DNA from: Callorhinus ursinus
Taxonomy: Eukaryota > Chordata > Mammalia > Carnivora > Otariidae
Direction: 5' to 3'
DNA: 64,000 bases
NCBI RefSeq assembly: GCF_003265705.1
Contig: NW_020312848.1
Coordinates: forward strand, 52,315,274 to 52,379,273
How positions within the stretch are numbered: position 1 is the stretch's first letter; each line of letters starts with the position of its first letter. The notes beneath the pieces are model-generated. The model ran no database searches. It was not told where the DNA came from and worked only from the letters and a program-made list of their open reading frames with translations. Positions 33,242 through 44,349 of this stretch are shown here, piece after piece. Made by a program: the position numbers and the translations under genes.

Positions 33242-35740
33242 ATGAAGATTCATTACCTTTTCTTAGCTCTTCTTATCTTTGGCCTGTTACCTGCCTCAGG
33301 TAAGACTTTAGCATAATAAAGGAAGAGTGATACAAATAAGAAGGCCATATGAAATGACACAACAATTGTCCATTGGTAATGGTGTGTTGTAGGTGCTCAA
33401 GAATGTTTAGAATGAATGAATCATTGTTTCTTTATGATGATCCCTGGCGAATAGAATAGAATTTGGAGAATTCCAGGATTCTCTTTCTATTTCATACTAA
33501 ATTTCTCCTTTCAGTTATGAATTAAGAATCTCAGATTATTTCCAAGAAAAGGAATTTAGAGATTATCTGCTTTGTCCCCTCATTTTACAAAAGGATTTTG
33601 AGTCCTTGAACCCAGGTATCCTGACTCCCAGTACACGATGAAAATTTTATTTCCACTGTCGTGTTTCCCTACCTATTATAAGGAAGGTACAAATAGTGCC
33701 TATTTCATAGAGTTTTATTGTGAGCCTTAAATGTGTTAATCCATGTAAAGAGCTTTTAAGGAGCACTTGACAAATAGAAAGTGTTCAAGAAGCGTTAACT
33801 ATAATTGTCACCATTACAATTTTTACCTCTTCTTTAGTTTATTCCGTTCAGTAATTTTTCCTTTCAGTTCAGAATATCCTGAACAGGATGAGCCCAGAAA
33901 AAAAAAAAACCTGTAAAGTTTTTATCTTTAGAACTCCAGGTACTCATGCAGTGATGGCAGCCTGATAGGATTAAGAATGGAAAGGAAGAGGGGTGCCTGG
34001 GTAGCTTAGTTGGTTAAGCTTTGACTCTTGATTTCAGCTCAGGTCATGATCTCAGGGTTGTGAAATCAAGCCCCTGTGAGTTGGGCTCTGCGCTTGGTGG
34101 GGAGTCTGCTTGAGGTTTTCTCTGTCTCCCTCTGCCTCTGTCCCTCCCCTCCAGCACCCCACCCCCACGCCTATGCTCTCTCTCTAAAAAATTTTTTTAA
34201 AAAGAAATGGGAAGAAAGGGATGGAGGAGAGAGAGAACACCAGGAAGATGAAAACATTGATGGTATGAAGGTGAGAAGAGGGAGGAAGAGTCATTGATGG
34301 TGGCGGGGGTTTAGGGTGAGTCATTTAGAAAGTTTTGGTACCATTAATAGAAATGTGAATGCAGGAAAAGGAAGCTGGTTTGGGAATGAAGCCTGTTAAA
34401 ATGATTTGAGAAATGGTTACTTTGAAGTGACAGTAAGACATCCAAGTGGAAATAATCTAGTAGACAGACAAGCAGGGATAGGAAACCAGGAGAAAGCTTG
34501 TGACTGAAGATAAACATTGTGGGATCTTCCACAAAAGTATGGCAGCTGCAGTTCTGTGGATAGATCACTACTCCGAGGATCTCTTTCTCTTTCCTTCCTC
34601 TGTGTCATAGACATGGTGACAATAAGCACTGTGTGTTAGTGGAGGACAAAGACAATGCAGAAAACTGTCATTCTCTTTTCTTTGCTAATCCTTCTCTCTC
34701 CTCCTTTCCACTCTTCTCCCCACCTTGCTCTCACTCCACATATATTTTTCCTGTTCCTGAACATATAAGGAAGTTCACGAGTTGAATGCAATGCATTTTT
34801 TAAGCTAGATAATTAGTAAGAAGATTCAGACAGAGGAAAATCAGCTTAGAGAAAAGTAATTTGAAATAGTGAAGATATTGTGTTCCAAAATGATCCCTGG
34901 GTGAGGTACCTGACAATGGAGAATAGAGGAAGTCATTGATGTGGATTCCAGTTTGGAACATCCTGAGAAACTATACCTTTATGTACCTGCTTGTCCTCAC
35001 ATGCCTGGAATGGCAGGACATCCAGCATGGCATCATCTTCTAGAAAGTTCAGTTCTGGCCTTTCTCCTAGGATCATCCAATAATGCTGGGCTTGTTCAAT
35101 CCAGAGGAAGTCAATCAGTTTTTTACACTGAGTCAGGAGCACCTGCAGTCCCTGTCAGTTCCTTCTAAAATGTATTTTTTTAACCTGATTAAAAACTGTT
35201 TTGTTCTGGGATGCCTGGGTGACACAGTTGGTTAAAGCACCCAACCCTTGATTTCAGTTCAAGTCATGATGTCAGGGTCGTGAGATCAAGCTCCATGATG
35301 GGCTCTGTGGGCTCCGTGCTCAGCATGGAGTCTGCTTGAGATTCTTCTCCCTCCCTTTCCCTATGCCCCTCCCCCCTTTGCTCACCCACACACTCTCTCT
35401 CTCTCTAAAAATAAATAAATAAATCTTTTAAAAAAAAAACTATTTTATTCCCATGGACCATTGCCACTGACTCCACAAGTTTTCGTACTTGCAATCTCTA
35501 CTAGAACTTTGTGAATATATCCACAAATGTAGTCCCCTGTCTTTGCTTATTTATTTATCTATCTGCTTAATTTTAGGAACTGAAGATGATTATGTGGTCA
35601 CTAGCTTCCTGGACTGTAAAAATCAAACATCGTGTAGTTCTCCAAGTGAAAATGGAAGCTGTTCTCATGTTAACAAGGAGGTTGGAGTATGTGTCTTGCG
35701 TTTTAGAAAAAGTGCCCAGCAACCAACTATAAAGAAATAG
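33242..35740 (+). CDS. Candidate two-exon secreted cysteine-rich peptide, beta-defensin-like
   Basis: Exon 1 is 33242-33299 and exon 2 is 35577-35740; joined they give 73 codons plus TAG. Seen: exon 1 encodes MKIHYLFLALLIFGLLPAS, a hydrophobic signal peptide, and ends in CAG|GTAAGA. Exon 2 follows a TTAATTTTAG acceptor. The intron is phase 1 and about 2.28 kb. AATAAA lies at 35785, 45 bp after the stop, and G is at -3 of the ATG. Signal exon beginning M(K/R)IHYL, one phase-1 intron, 65-75 residues and a short 3' UTR are the usual beta-defensin layout. Cysteines are at residues 33, 39, 48 and 58 (spacing 5, 8, 9). The canonical six cysteines and terminal CC are absent. N-Q-T (35-37) and N-G-S (45-47) are possible N-glycosylation sites. 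An internal GTATGT after codon 56 could be an alternative donor to an unseen third exon. The frame is intact. It may be a diverged defensin paralogue, another small secreted family, or an open but decayed copy. Confidence 0.5.
33660..33820 (+). repeat. MIR-like fragment within the candidate intron
   Basis: GAGCCTTAAATGTGTTAATCC, AAAGAGCTTTTAAGGAGCAC and TTAACTATAATTGTC match the MIR 5' half. Confidence 0.55.
33990..34202 (+). mobile_element. Older SINEC, plus strand, within the candidate intron
   Basis: GGGTGCCTGGGTAGCTTAGT, CATGATCTCAGGGTTGTG, GGAGTCTGCTTGAGGTTTTC and an A-rich tail. Imperfect flanks AATGGAAAGGAAG and AAATGGGAAGAAAG. Confidence 0.94.
34395..34530 (+). repeat. Fragment of ancient interspersed repeat
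   Basis: AAGACATCCAAGTGGAAATA and AGTAGACAGACAAGCAGGGA match a recurring segment of the same old family as 2635-3460. Low certainty. Confidence 0.4.
35207..35437 (+). mobile_element. Older SINEC, plus strand, just upstream of candidate exon 2
   Basis: GGGATGCCTGGGTGACACAG, CATGATGTCAGGGTCGTGAG, GTCTGCTTGAGATTCTTCTC, tail AAATAAATAAATAAATC. Flanks AAAACTGTTTTGTTC and AAAACTATTTTATTC. Confidence 0.95.
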
Positions 35741-35784
35741 AAAATTAGGAAGACGGAACAATCAACACCCTCGTCTTATTAAAA

Positions 35785-35790
35785 AATAAA
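35785..35790 (+). promoter_or_regulatory. Candidate poly(A) signal of the secreted-peptide gene
   Basis: AATAAA lies 45 bp after the stop at 35740, just before a T/C-rich stretch. The short 3' UTR fits the compact two-exon model. AATAAA is common in AT-rich DNA, so this is only supporting evidence. Confidence 0.4.
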
Positions 35791-35799
35791 TTCTATTCT

Positions 35800-36018
35800 C
35801 TCTCCTCTTTTCTTTTATAGTGACACATTTATTTCTTGAGACAGTTTGGACAAAAGTTTACCAAGGAATGACAGTGAGAGCCAATATTTCTTTTCATCCG
35901 ACAGATAGGACAATACAGATGAAGAAAACAAAAGAAGACCTATTCTTTCAGGGTTTGGGTGGAAATTTGGAGGAGTATGGTATGAAGTGTGAGAGGAAAA
36001 GATCTGAAGGGGTATCCA

Positions 36019-36070
<52 letters not shown>

Positions 36071-36600
36071 TGGAAACGCGGAAGGAGTAGAAGTTACTGT
36101 GTTTTACTGCATATTGTGAATGGAGTCTTCCCTTTTGTTTTGCAGATTTTGGTGAAGTCTTAATTTGCTTTTCAATGATTATTTTTGGCTCAAAATGTTT
36201 GATTTTAACAGGTTAGTGTTTGTATCATAAACTGTGATTATTGAATCCTGACTATTGAAGCCAAATACACATACAGTATCTGGGCCTGGTACAAAAGGGA
36301 AGTGAGTCTTTGAGCCTGGAACTCTTTCCCATTGCCCTGGGAACTTCGGATGCCCATACTCTAGGCAGCACCCCTAATTCCCTGCTCAGCAGGGCTGCAG
36401 GAGGGTGGGGCTGTCCTCCGCAAGTACCTTAGCCACCAGGATTCACTGATTCTACTCTACAGCTTCCCCCGGAAACTGCTCTCTTGGCTTTTTAGGAAAA
36501 ACCCACATGATCGAACGATTCTAATTTGGGTGGAATAGACTGCCTACCCATGCAGAAGTATTTGCATTTTAAATAGAAAGCTTAGTACTAGTAGGTGAAC
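35800..36600. other. No further gene seen; TG repeat at 36021-36065
   Basis: Downstream of the candidate peptide gene. A 99-codon plus frame is driven by the TG repeat. Confidence 0.5.
36021..36065 (+). repeat. (TG)n microsatellite
   Basis: About 22 uninterrupted GT units. Confidence 0.98.
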
Positions 36601-37470
36601 TTCAGACTGTGCAACTAATGTGAAGAATTTTAGGTAAATATGGGTCTACCGGTCAGGGCTCTGGCCAGAAACAAATGAGACATTCCAAGAGGTTCCCAAA
36701 GGTCTGAGCAGGGGCAAGGTCATCAGACAGTGGGACAGCCACCAGGGAAAGCAATGTAGGGAAGAAGCCTTTCATTGACAAGTCTCGCAAGCCTCGCCTG
36801 AAGGGGTGGAGGATGTTAGCAAGGAAAAAAATTAGCATGTGAACAACACAGCTTTGTCTTTTAGTATTAATAGAATGGGGGCAGCAGTAAGGCTTGTAAT
36901 GGAAAATATTGGTATGGATGTGCTTCAAGGAAAGAATTTTTGTTCGCCTGCTTGTTTTAGAATTCAGGTCACACCTTTGGGTCTAGGTGGCCTCCCAGAG
37001 GGGTGCTATCCTCCACCCTGGGTCCTGCCCCTCCCCAGGTGAGCTGGTCCCTTTGTGATGCTGATGTAAGTGCCCAGGAGGAGCTGTGACAACCACTCCA
37101 TCTCATCCCCTACTCTCAGTCTCCACCTGCCACCTGCCCTGGGCAGATGTCCCTGGCAGATGTGGGTGAGATGTCCCTGTCCAGCAGGTCACTGGGCTTG
37201 GAGCAGTGGGTGAGGCAGTCCACATGCCACCAGCAGCCAGACATGGTCTCCTTGGTGCTCCTGGCTGAAGTCATCCACTCAGACCTCCCCTCCCTCCTGT
37301 TGATGTAAGGAAAGCAGGCTGGGCCAGCTAGGTGGTTCCTGTTCCCACAGAGCCCTCCCTGCTCTGGATCATGGAGATTATAGCCCTAGACACTGTTCCC
37401 AATGTCTTGTGTGCTTTAGAGAAGGTACATTAAAAACATGTAAAATGTACTGTTCATTCCTCTCACTGCT
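36600..37470. other. GC-richer unassigned segment with a short open frame
   Basis: Unlike the surrounding AT-rich DNA, 36960-37330 is GC-rich. It holds an open frame from 37090 to the TAA at 37308 (ATG at 37147, 53 codons; start MSLADVGEMSLSSRSLGLEQ). No splice donor precedes the stop and no family is recognised. It could be a retrocopy fragment or chance. Confidence 0.35.
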
Positions 37471-37620
37471 GTAAATGTATCATTTTCTGTTTCCCTACTC
37501 GTCTCCCACCCCCACCCCACCCCTCAAATGTCCAGGGATGGTTGCACTAGTTTTCCAAATGGCCTCCCAGCCTCAGGTTTGTTCTCAAATTCATTCTTCA
37601 TTGTCCCACCAGAAAGGGTG

Positions 37621-37668
37621 TCTGTGTGTGTGTGTGTGTGTGTGCGTGTGTGTGCGCGCGCGCGCGCG
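37621..37668 (+). repeat. (TG)n(CG)n alternating purine-pyrimidine tract
   Basis: About 16 TG/CG steps, then GCGCGCGCGCGCGCGCGG. The CG run is unusual in CpG-depleted vertebrate DNA and is a classical Z-DNA-forming sequence. Confidence 0.97.
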
Positions 37669-37679
37669 GGTTTGAGAAA

Positions 37680-38055
37680 GAGAAGAGAAAAGAGGGATGG
37701 GGGAGGGGATTCTATGGCTCATCTATTTCTTTGGGGGCAGGATCCGAATTTTATATGCCAAGATTCATGTGTTGACTGGTATATATACTCAGAGAGGACT
37801 TTTGAGTATATATGGTGTATTTATAGTCTCTGGGAAATGAGTGCCAGAGAGTTGCTTGAGCCTTGCTTTTACTTTGGCGAGCCAGGGTGCACCAAGGTCC
37901 TATCCTCTGAGTCAGCAGGGCTGATAAGTTAGAAAGAATGAGTCACTATTTCTCTGGCCATGTTGTAAACTGGATGGAGTTGCAGGTGGTACAGTGCTCA
38001 ACCCCATCCTCCCCCACCCAAAAAACCAAACAGTAGCAACAAGCAATAGCAAAAC
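37680..38055. other. No recognised gene or repeat
   Basis: The 134-codon plus frame at 37528-37932 runs through the TG/CG tract and shows no domain. Confidence 0.45.
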
Positions 38056-38059
38056 CAGC

Positions 38060-38240
38060 CAGGAAAAAGACAATAATTAACACTTGCAGTGCTTATTCAG
38101 TGTGACATAGGTAGTATTTATCACTTGTGTGCATGAAGAAATTGAGGCACCCGAGGGCTAAAGAACCTTCCTGGGATCATGGGGGTTGTAAGAGGTGGTG
38201 TCAGGATTCAAATCCAAGCAGAAATCTTTACCGACTCTCT
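38060..38240 (+). repeat. MIR-like ancient SINE
   Basis: ATGAAGAAATTGAGGCACCC, GGTGTCAGGATTCAAATCC and preceding text in MIR order. Confidence 0.7.
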
Positions 38241-38244
38241 GAAG

Positions 38245-39305
38245 AAAGCAACCAGAAGGTATAAACTTGAAGCAACATAGAGTGACTGGACCAAGTTCAA
38301 AATAGGCCAAGGCAACCACCTTGATTGAGTAAAGGCTGGAGATCCTTTAATTTCTACACAGAGTCATGTTAACTTGTTAAGTGGAGTATTCGGGAGCTGG
38401 AGAGAGTGATGGGATCCACAGGTAATATACAGAGCAAGAACCAATTTTAAAACATGGTCCATGTAAAAAAAGTCCTTTTAGCCTATAATATCCCAAAAGG
38501 AGTCAGTTAAAAATATAAATACAAGAGACTGCAATCTCCTTTAAGAAAAATAATTATAGGTACTAATACCAGAAAGATGTCAGTTGGAATAAACCCTGAT
38601 CTAGTCGCGTTAATATTAGACAGTGAAGCCAGCAGGCTTTAACTCAATCACAATATATTCAGGAGTGTGATGCATTACTCTTGGGGTAACCAGAAAATAG
38701 AGTATGTATCAGTAAATTTACATCTGAATTTATACTGATTGATTGACAAAAATATGTTAGGCTTTGCTTGCACATTTCCCAAGCAGTATTAAAAACATTT
38801 AACGAGATGATTGTGAAGTTCCAAGCTAAATTTGGAAACAGCACTACTGAGTTTCTGTCTCCCTGAGCAGCATCCTAGTTGTGCCTGCTGGAGGAAAGAT
38901 GTCTGCAGGGGGCTCAGCCTAAACTAAGCAGCTGAGCAGTCTTGGGACCTTCACACAGCCGAGGAAGCAGACATCAGAACTTGTGCTTATTAGAAACAGA
39001 CTGTGAAAACAGATGATCATATTTTGATTTCCATTTAATTCAGCAAGTTGATTGGGTATTTATGATGTTTGCTACATAGTCCCAGTTTAAATACAATTCT
39101 GCATTTGAGAGTCTCTCGGGCTCATTTGTGTAGGAACACCATGCATGCTTCATAATGTAAATGATTTCAAACAGTTGCCTGAGATAATGGGATGATGTTT
39201 TTATCAACCAAGTTGACAAAGATCATAGCGTTGGTGAGGGGGTAGAAAGTTGGTATGATCTTGCTGGAAAGCTGTCAGTCTGCATCCAGAGGCTTTAAAT
39301 GCTCT
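38245..39305. other. No recognised gene or repeat
   Basis: Unique DNA; nothing with splice support or repeat signature. Confidence 0.45.
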
Positions 39306-39324
39306 TTAAAAAATTCCACTTCTG

Positions 39325-39533
39325 GGGGCGCCTGGGTGGCTCAGTCGGTTAAGCATCTGCCTTCTGCTCAGGTCATGATCCAGAGTCCCAGATCCAGCCC
39401 CTCATCGGGCTCCCTGCTTGGCGGGGAGTCTGCTTCTCCCTCTGCCCCTCACCCCGCTCATGCTCTCTCTCTCTTACTCTCTGTGTCTCTTTCTCTCTCA
39501 AATAAATAAATAAAAGCTAAAAAACAAAAAGGT
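39325..39533 (+). mobile_element. SINEC, plus strand, young
   Basis: GGGGCGCCTGGGTGGCTCAG to an AAATAAATAAATAAAAGC tail, with near-perfect flanking AAAATTCCACTTCTGG copies at 39310 and 39537. Confidence 0.97.
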
Positions 39534-39554
39534 AAAAAAATTCCACTTCTGGTT

Positions 39555-42005
39555 TTATACAGGAAATAAATAGAGGTATGCCTAGAGATCGGGTTAGAAG
39601 TGTATTTATTACATGTTCCCCCACATTTTGTTGCTCTTCTGTCATAGCTGACCACAATGTTGAAGTTCCTCACTCTTGCCATTCTTCTCTTTCCCTAGTC
39701 CCCTTCATCTTGCCCATAATTTCAGTTACCTTCTCTTTATAGAAACCTACAAATTTCCTTCTCCTCTCACAGAGCAACCAACTGACCAATTGACACATCT
39801 ACTTGGATGTCATGAAGACATTTCAAATTCAGGAGCCCCAAATGGAACTCATGTTTTTCTCCCTCATCGTCTTCTAGTTTTCCTATGGGGAAATCATGTT
39901 ATTCCTGTACTAAAGAGACTTCAGTGACTTTTCATTGCTCTTAAAATAGGGCTATGCCATGTAATTATAAGGGTGGAAATAAAATTCCAAAAATTAATAT
40001 GACCAAGCCATTAAACTCCCTTTTTCCCTTCCAGTTTTAGGTTGTTGAACATTACAGTGAAGGTCTGGACTTTCTAAAGCAACCAGAAATATACCAGCTA
40101 TCTGACCCTCACATTCCTTTAGCTCGACTGGTAATTTCTGACTTTCTTGCCAAAGAGTCTTCTTATGGGTAATAATAATAGGATGATCTTTGAAAATAGA
40201 AATGAATTTCTGGAATGAAAAGTGCAAAGTATATATTATGATTTTCATCATTGAAGGTTTTTTTAAAAAATATTATTACCCTAACAGGTATTCTGTTATG
40301 GATACAATGTAGGGTTTTTTTTTGTTTGTAGTTCAGAAAAACCAGTGAGCCTGGATCAGAAGCAGATGTGTTATTTGTAGGCCCTTCTTAAATGATTTAT
40401 GCAACATCCTTCTGTTGGATTCACCTTTGCAAAGAATAGAACAAAACAAATCAAAGTAGTAGACAGAAAAACCAAATCTATCCATTCGGCACCATGAGAG
40501 TACTAGCCAGTGAGGCTGATAAACATATAAACTTTGCAGTGTCCAGTTCTCGAGAGCAGGACTTCTCACCAGGGGTTGCACATGAGACTGTCCTGGGGAG
40601 CTTCGAATATTTGGATACACTGGCTGTACATCAGAACCTCTGGGGCTGATGAGTCCTTTCTAAAGCTCTCAGGCAATTTCATTGAGCAGTCAGGCTGGAG
40701 AATTAAGTATGAATGTATCACCTTCTTAATGAATCTTAATTCTTTTAAACTTTGAGAGAAGCCTTTTAAATATGAGTCTGAATTTAAAACACATGCAAAT
40801 TTTAACGTGGGGATCACAGAAGCAGATTTGGAGTTCTTTTCATACTGTTTTCACTGATGGAGAAGGGGAAGAATTAGGAACCAAGATGGTGTGACTTTTA
40901 GGCAAGAAAGCAGTATGTGAAAACATTCTTAATTCGTTGTGATACTTCAAAACTCGGTTTCTTAGATTGGGGGAAAGAAACATCTGAGCAGACAAACTTG
41001 TTTCATGGCAGGCTGTGGAAACGTGCTCATCAGCATGCCTTGTAACCCAAGTGTGAAAGAAGTCTCATCAAAGCCTATTGTATTTTCTATGTTGGCACTA
41101 CTGGTGTTGATTTTAGAAGCGTTCATTTGCATGTTCAGATCAGAATAACTGTTCTGATTAACTTATTTTCTTCCTCTTGAAGATATTGAAGAGGTAGAAC
41201 TAAAGCTATGCCAAGTGCTTGAATGTGCACTTGCAGGACCGTTTCTCTGTATCTTCTATGATGATACCTTCATTTTGCCAACCAGCGCTTGGCTTTGCAT
41301 CTTACTGGCACTCCTCCTCCTCAGAAAGCCACCCCACTCATTCAGAGCTCAATAGCAGGGATAGGGTTTTCATGCTTCCGAGATATGATTGGCATTCAGA
41401 GGCTCATTGGAACAAGCCACAACAAAACAGAAATCAGTGCCAAGGCATTTTCCAGTGAAGGCTCTCCCAGCCCTCCTCACCATCTTAATGTCACCTGTTT
41501 TAACACATCATCTTCTAAACCATTACTTACTAAAAATTATTAAGTGGAGATTTTGAATTCCTCATTAATTACCATACATTTTTTTGATCTCATTGTTTTT
41601 TAGGGAAGAATAACAAACCCATCTAAATTTATTAGGGAGCACATATTTAGAGGATTTTTTTAACTGTGCTGAAATTGTAGTTTCAATCAGTGAGATTCAA
41701 TATGCTTTGCAAATAATCGGTTTCCATAAATATTGTTCCAAGTATGTTGGTGGCAATGATATCTGATGGAGAGATTATAGAACAATTAAAATGACAAGTG
41801 TCATGCTTAAATAGAAAAGATGATTTGCCAAGATTATTTTGGGCAGTATTACCAAAATCATCTTGGGCGTGACCACCACTGGAATAAATACCCGCACTTG
41901 TAGAAACCCTGCTTGTTGGATTGCAGGTCAGATTTTGAGTTGGCCTTCTGTTCCTAACAATGATGAGGGATATTTTTTGGAGCTCATGGTTGCTTTTCAT
42001 GATAC
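39555..42005. other. No recognised gene; hAT-like scrap near 40550
   Basis: At 40548-40660, AGGACTTCTCACCAGGG followed by CATCAGAACCTCTGGGG resembles a degraded hAT transposon. A 105-codon minus frame at 41683-42000 and an 84-codon plus frame at 41289-41543 lack family motifs. Confidence 0.4.
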
Positions 42006-42026
42006 CTAAAAAGGCTAAGCTGTCAG

Positions 42027-42228
42027 GATGCTCGGGTGGCTCAGTCGGTTAAGCATCTGACCCTGATCCCAGGGTCCTGGGATCAAGCCCTGCATTGGGC
42101 TCCTTGCTCAGCAGGGAGCCTGCTTCTCCCTCTGCCTGCCGCTCCCCCTGCTTGTGCTCTCACTCACTCTCTCTTGTGCATGTGCATTCTCTCTAGCAAA
42201 TAAAAATAAATAAAATCTTTAAAAAAAG
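42027..42228 (+). mobile_element. SINEC, plus strand, young, internally deleted head
   Basis: GATGCTCGGGTGGCTCAGTC, then CATCTGACCCTGATCCCAGG: the usual stretch between AAGCATCTG and GATCCC is shortened by about 20 bases. Exact 19-bp flanks (AAAAAGGCTAAGCTGTCAG) at 42008 and 42229. Confidence 0.97.
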
Positions 42229-42249
42229 AAAAAGGCTAAGCTGTCAGAC

Positions 42250-42758
42250 ATCCCTACTTTGTTTTTTATGTCTTGTCTATAAATTTATCATGAATTTTTC
42301 TAACCATTTTCTGAATCAGTTTATATTTTCAGTTTAGGCTACAGGTTCAATGTGGGAAATTAAAATGTACAAATGATACCTTCTTCAAATATCAGCATTT
42401 TCTTAGGATTTATATGACTTCTAAACACATAATCCATGGTTTAATGAATTACTGTACTATGTTTTTTATTTTTATCAAAGTGATATTTGGATAGAGTGTT
42501 TAAGTCAAATACTGCTATAAGGTTTTTAAGGAACAAAGAGTAGCCCTCAGATATTACCTCATCCCAACCCAGATTCCTGCTCCAAGTCTTTCAATTCAAT
42601 GAGTTTTCTCCTACAATTTACATCTGTATTTCTCAATAACATGCATATAGCGCTATTTTTTTGATGTTTCTGTTCTAGACATTTCATATTGACTTTCCAT
42701 TCTGAAAGATGATGACTTAGCTCTCTTAAATCATCTCTCTCAGACAGAGACTATCTCT

Positions 42759-42809
<51 letters not shown>

Positions 42810-43040
42810 GCTCAAGCTGCACGCACTCCACATACACTCACCCTCTCTCCATCCCCCCAATGTTAATTATTGCACAGTGTTCGGTTAAGTCCATATTTAG
42901 TATTTACATCATTAGGACACAGTTATTATTCACAGATGTCCCACACATAGTGTATGATGGCTACATTTCCTTTCTTGTACAGCTTGTTGCTTTTCCTGGC
43001 ATTAATATACTTCAGTTTTTTTGTTTGCTTGGTTAGCTAT
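42250..43040. other. No recognised gene
   Basis: AT-rich DNA around the CA repeat. Confidence 0.45.
42762..42802 (+). repeat. (CA)n microsatellite
   Basis: About 20 AC units followed by TCACACTG. Confidence 0.97.
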
Positions 43041-43044
43041 TTTT

Positions 43045-43255
43045 TACTGAACACAGCCTATGGCAGACGTTGTGCTAAACACTTTATAATAGAACAACAC
43101 TTTATCTCTTGCACTTCTCCTATGAGGTAGGTATTCTTATCATCCCCATTTTACAAATGAGGAAACTGAGTCACAGAGCGGTCGAATAACTTGCCCAGGT
43201 CAGAAAGCCAGTAAGTGGCCACCTTGAGATGTGAACGCAGAAGGTCTGACTCCCC
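43045..43255 (+). repeat. MIR, near full length
   Basis: TATGGCAGACGTTGTGCTAA, TCCTATGAGGTAGGTATTC, CATTTTACAAATGAGGAAAC, AATAACTTGCCCAGGTCAG. Confidence 0.9.
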
Positions 43256-43259
43256 CTTA

Positions 43260-44260
43260 AACACAGCAGAATACAAAAAGATGTCTGAAGCTTCTGAGGC
43301 TAGAGGCTTGAGATAAGAGTGGTGTTATTAGTGAAAATGAAAGATCTGGAGAAATGATCTAGCCTGGATTTTTCTTGGCAAGTGGAGAAGAAGGAAATAA
43401 AATTTTGGACATATTTAGAATGATGTATGTCAGGATATAAAAAGATCTGCTCTCTGGACAGTTAGACATATGTGATTAGGGTAGAAACTTGCACTGTGGA
43501 TACGGATTGGAGAATCTTTAATATAAAAAAGTTAGAAAGTTAGGCTAATGGGTTAGAAAGCATGCAAGTGCATGTACAGAAAGAAGAGTAGAGAAAATGG
43601 AGTTGAACTTTATGGTAAATACATAGTTAAAGATGAGAGAAAAGAAGAGAAAGCTAAAATCAGAAACAGTTATAGAGGTGGGAGGAGAATCAGAGTAGGG
43701 CTAAGACCCCGGTTAGGAGACACTTTCTCAAAAGGTGAGCACACAATAAAGACGGGTAAGCCTTTCAAAGAAAGAAAGGAGAGAGATGAATGAGAAAAAA
43801 ACGGGTTTGGGAAGTAGGTGGCGATTGGTGACCTTCAGAAATTATTATAAAGTGTAAACAGTGGTAGATAACACTACACTTTATTTTGTATTATTTGCTT
43901 TTAAATCTTATTTTGTTTCTGCGACATTATCATTTGTTGTCTGAATTGTTGCTTTTCTTAAGTGCTTCCAGGTCAAGCCCCCAAAATCTTGCCCAGAGCT
44001 TAGGTACCGGCAAGTCAGAGGACCACAGAATGTCAGCAATGAGAAGGACCTCAAGAGTTCATTCTGATTCATGTCGTCTTATTTGGGGGGGCGGGAGGAG
44101 GGAATTGAAGCAGAGTGTTTGAGTGACTCCCAGCAGAGAAAGCTCCCTGAGTTGGGCCTGGAGGTCTGAGCTGAATCTGGGTCCCTGGCTCTTTCTGATG
44201 TGTCTCATTGTGGCTTTGCAACAACAGATGGAGTCAGCTAGAAGACTCACACTCTCTTCC
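43260..44260. other. No recognised gene
   Basis: Includes a purine-rich stretch (43570-43800). At 44015-44190 the text (ACCACAGAATGTCAGC, GAAGGACCTCAAGAG) looks like a degraded repeat. Confidence 0.4.
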
Positions 44261-44265
44261 TACTT

Positions 44266-44348
44266 CCATATATCCAGCTCGCTCTAAAGCCCTATCATGG
44301 AGGGAGACCCTAGACCCAGTGAAGAATATCTTGTTTTTTGTTTTTAAT
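44266..44348 (+). repeat. 83-bp segment, direct copy 1
   Basis: Begins CCATATATCCAGCTCGCTCT and ends TTGTTTTTTGTTTTTAAT. It differs from 46148-46230 at about 7 of 83 positions. Not recognised as a known family. Confidence 0.9.
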
Positions 44349-44349
44349 C

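Noticed and set aside
39326..39400. tRNA gene
   Set aside because: tRNA-like text is the tRNA-Lys-derived head of a SINEC. The cloverleaf 3' half and flanks are SINE, as for every other copy in the window.
43572..43793. 73-codon K/R/E-rich frame
   Set aside because: Translation of a purine-rich stretch; no homology or splice support.
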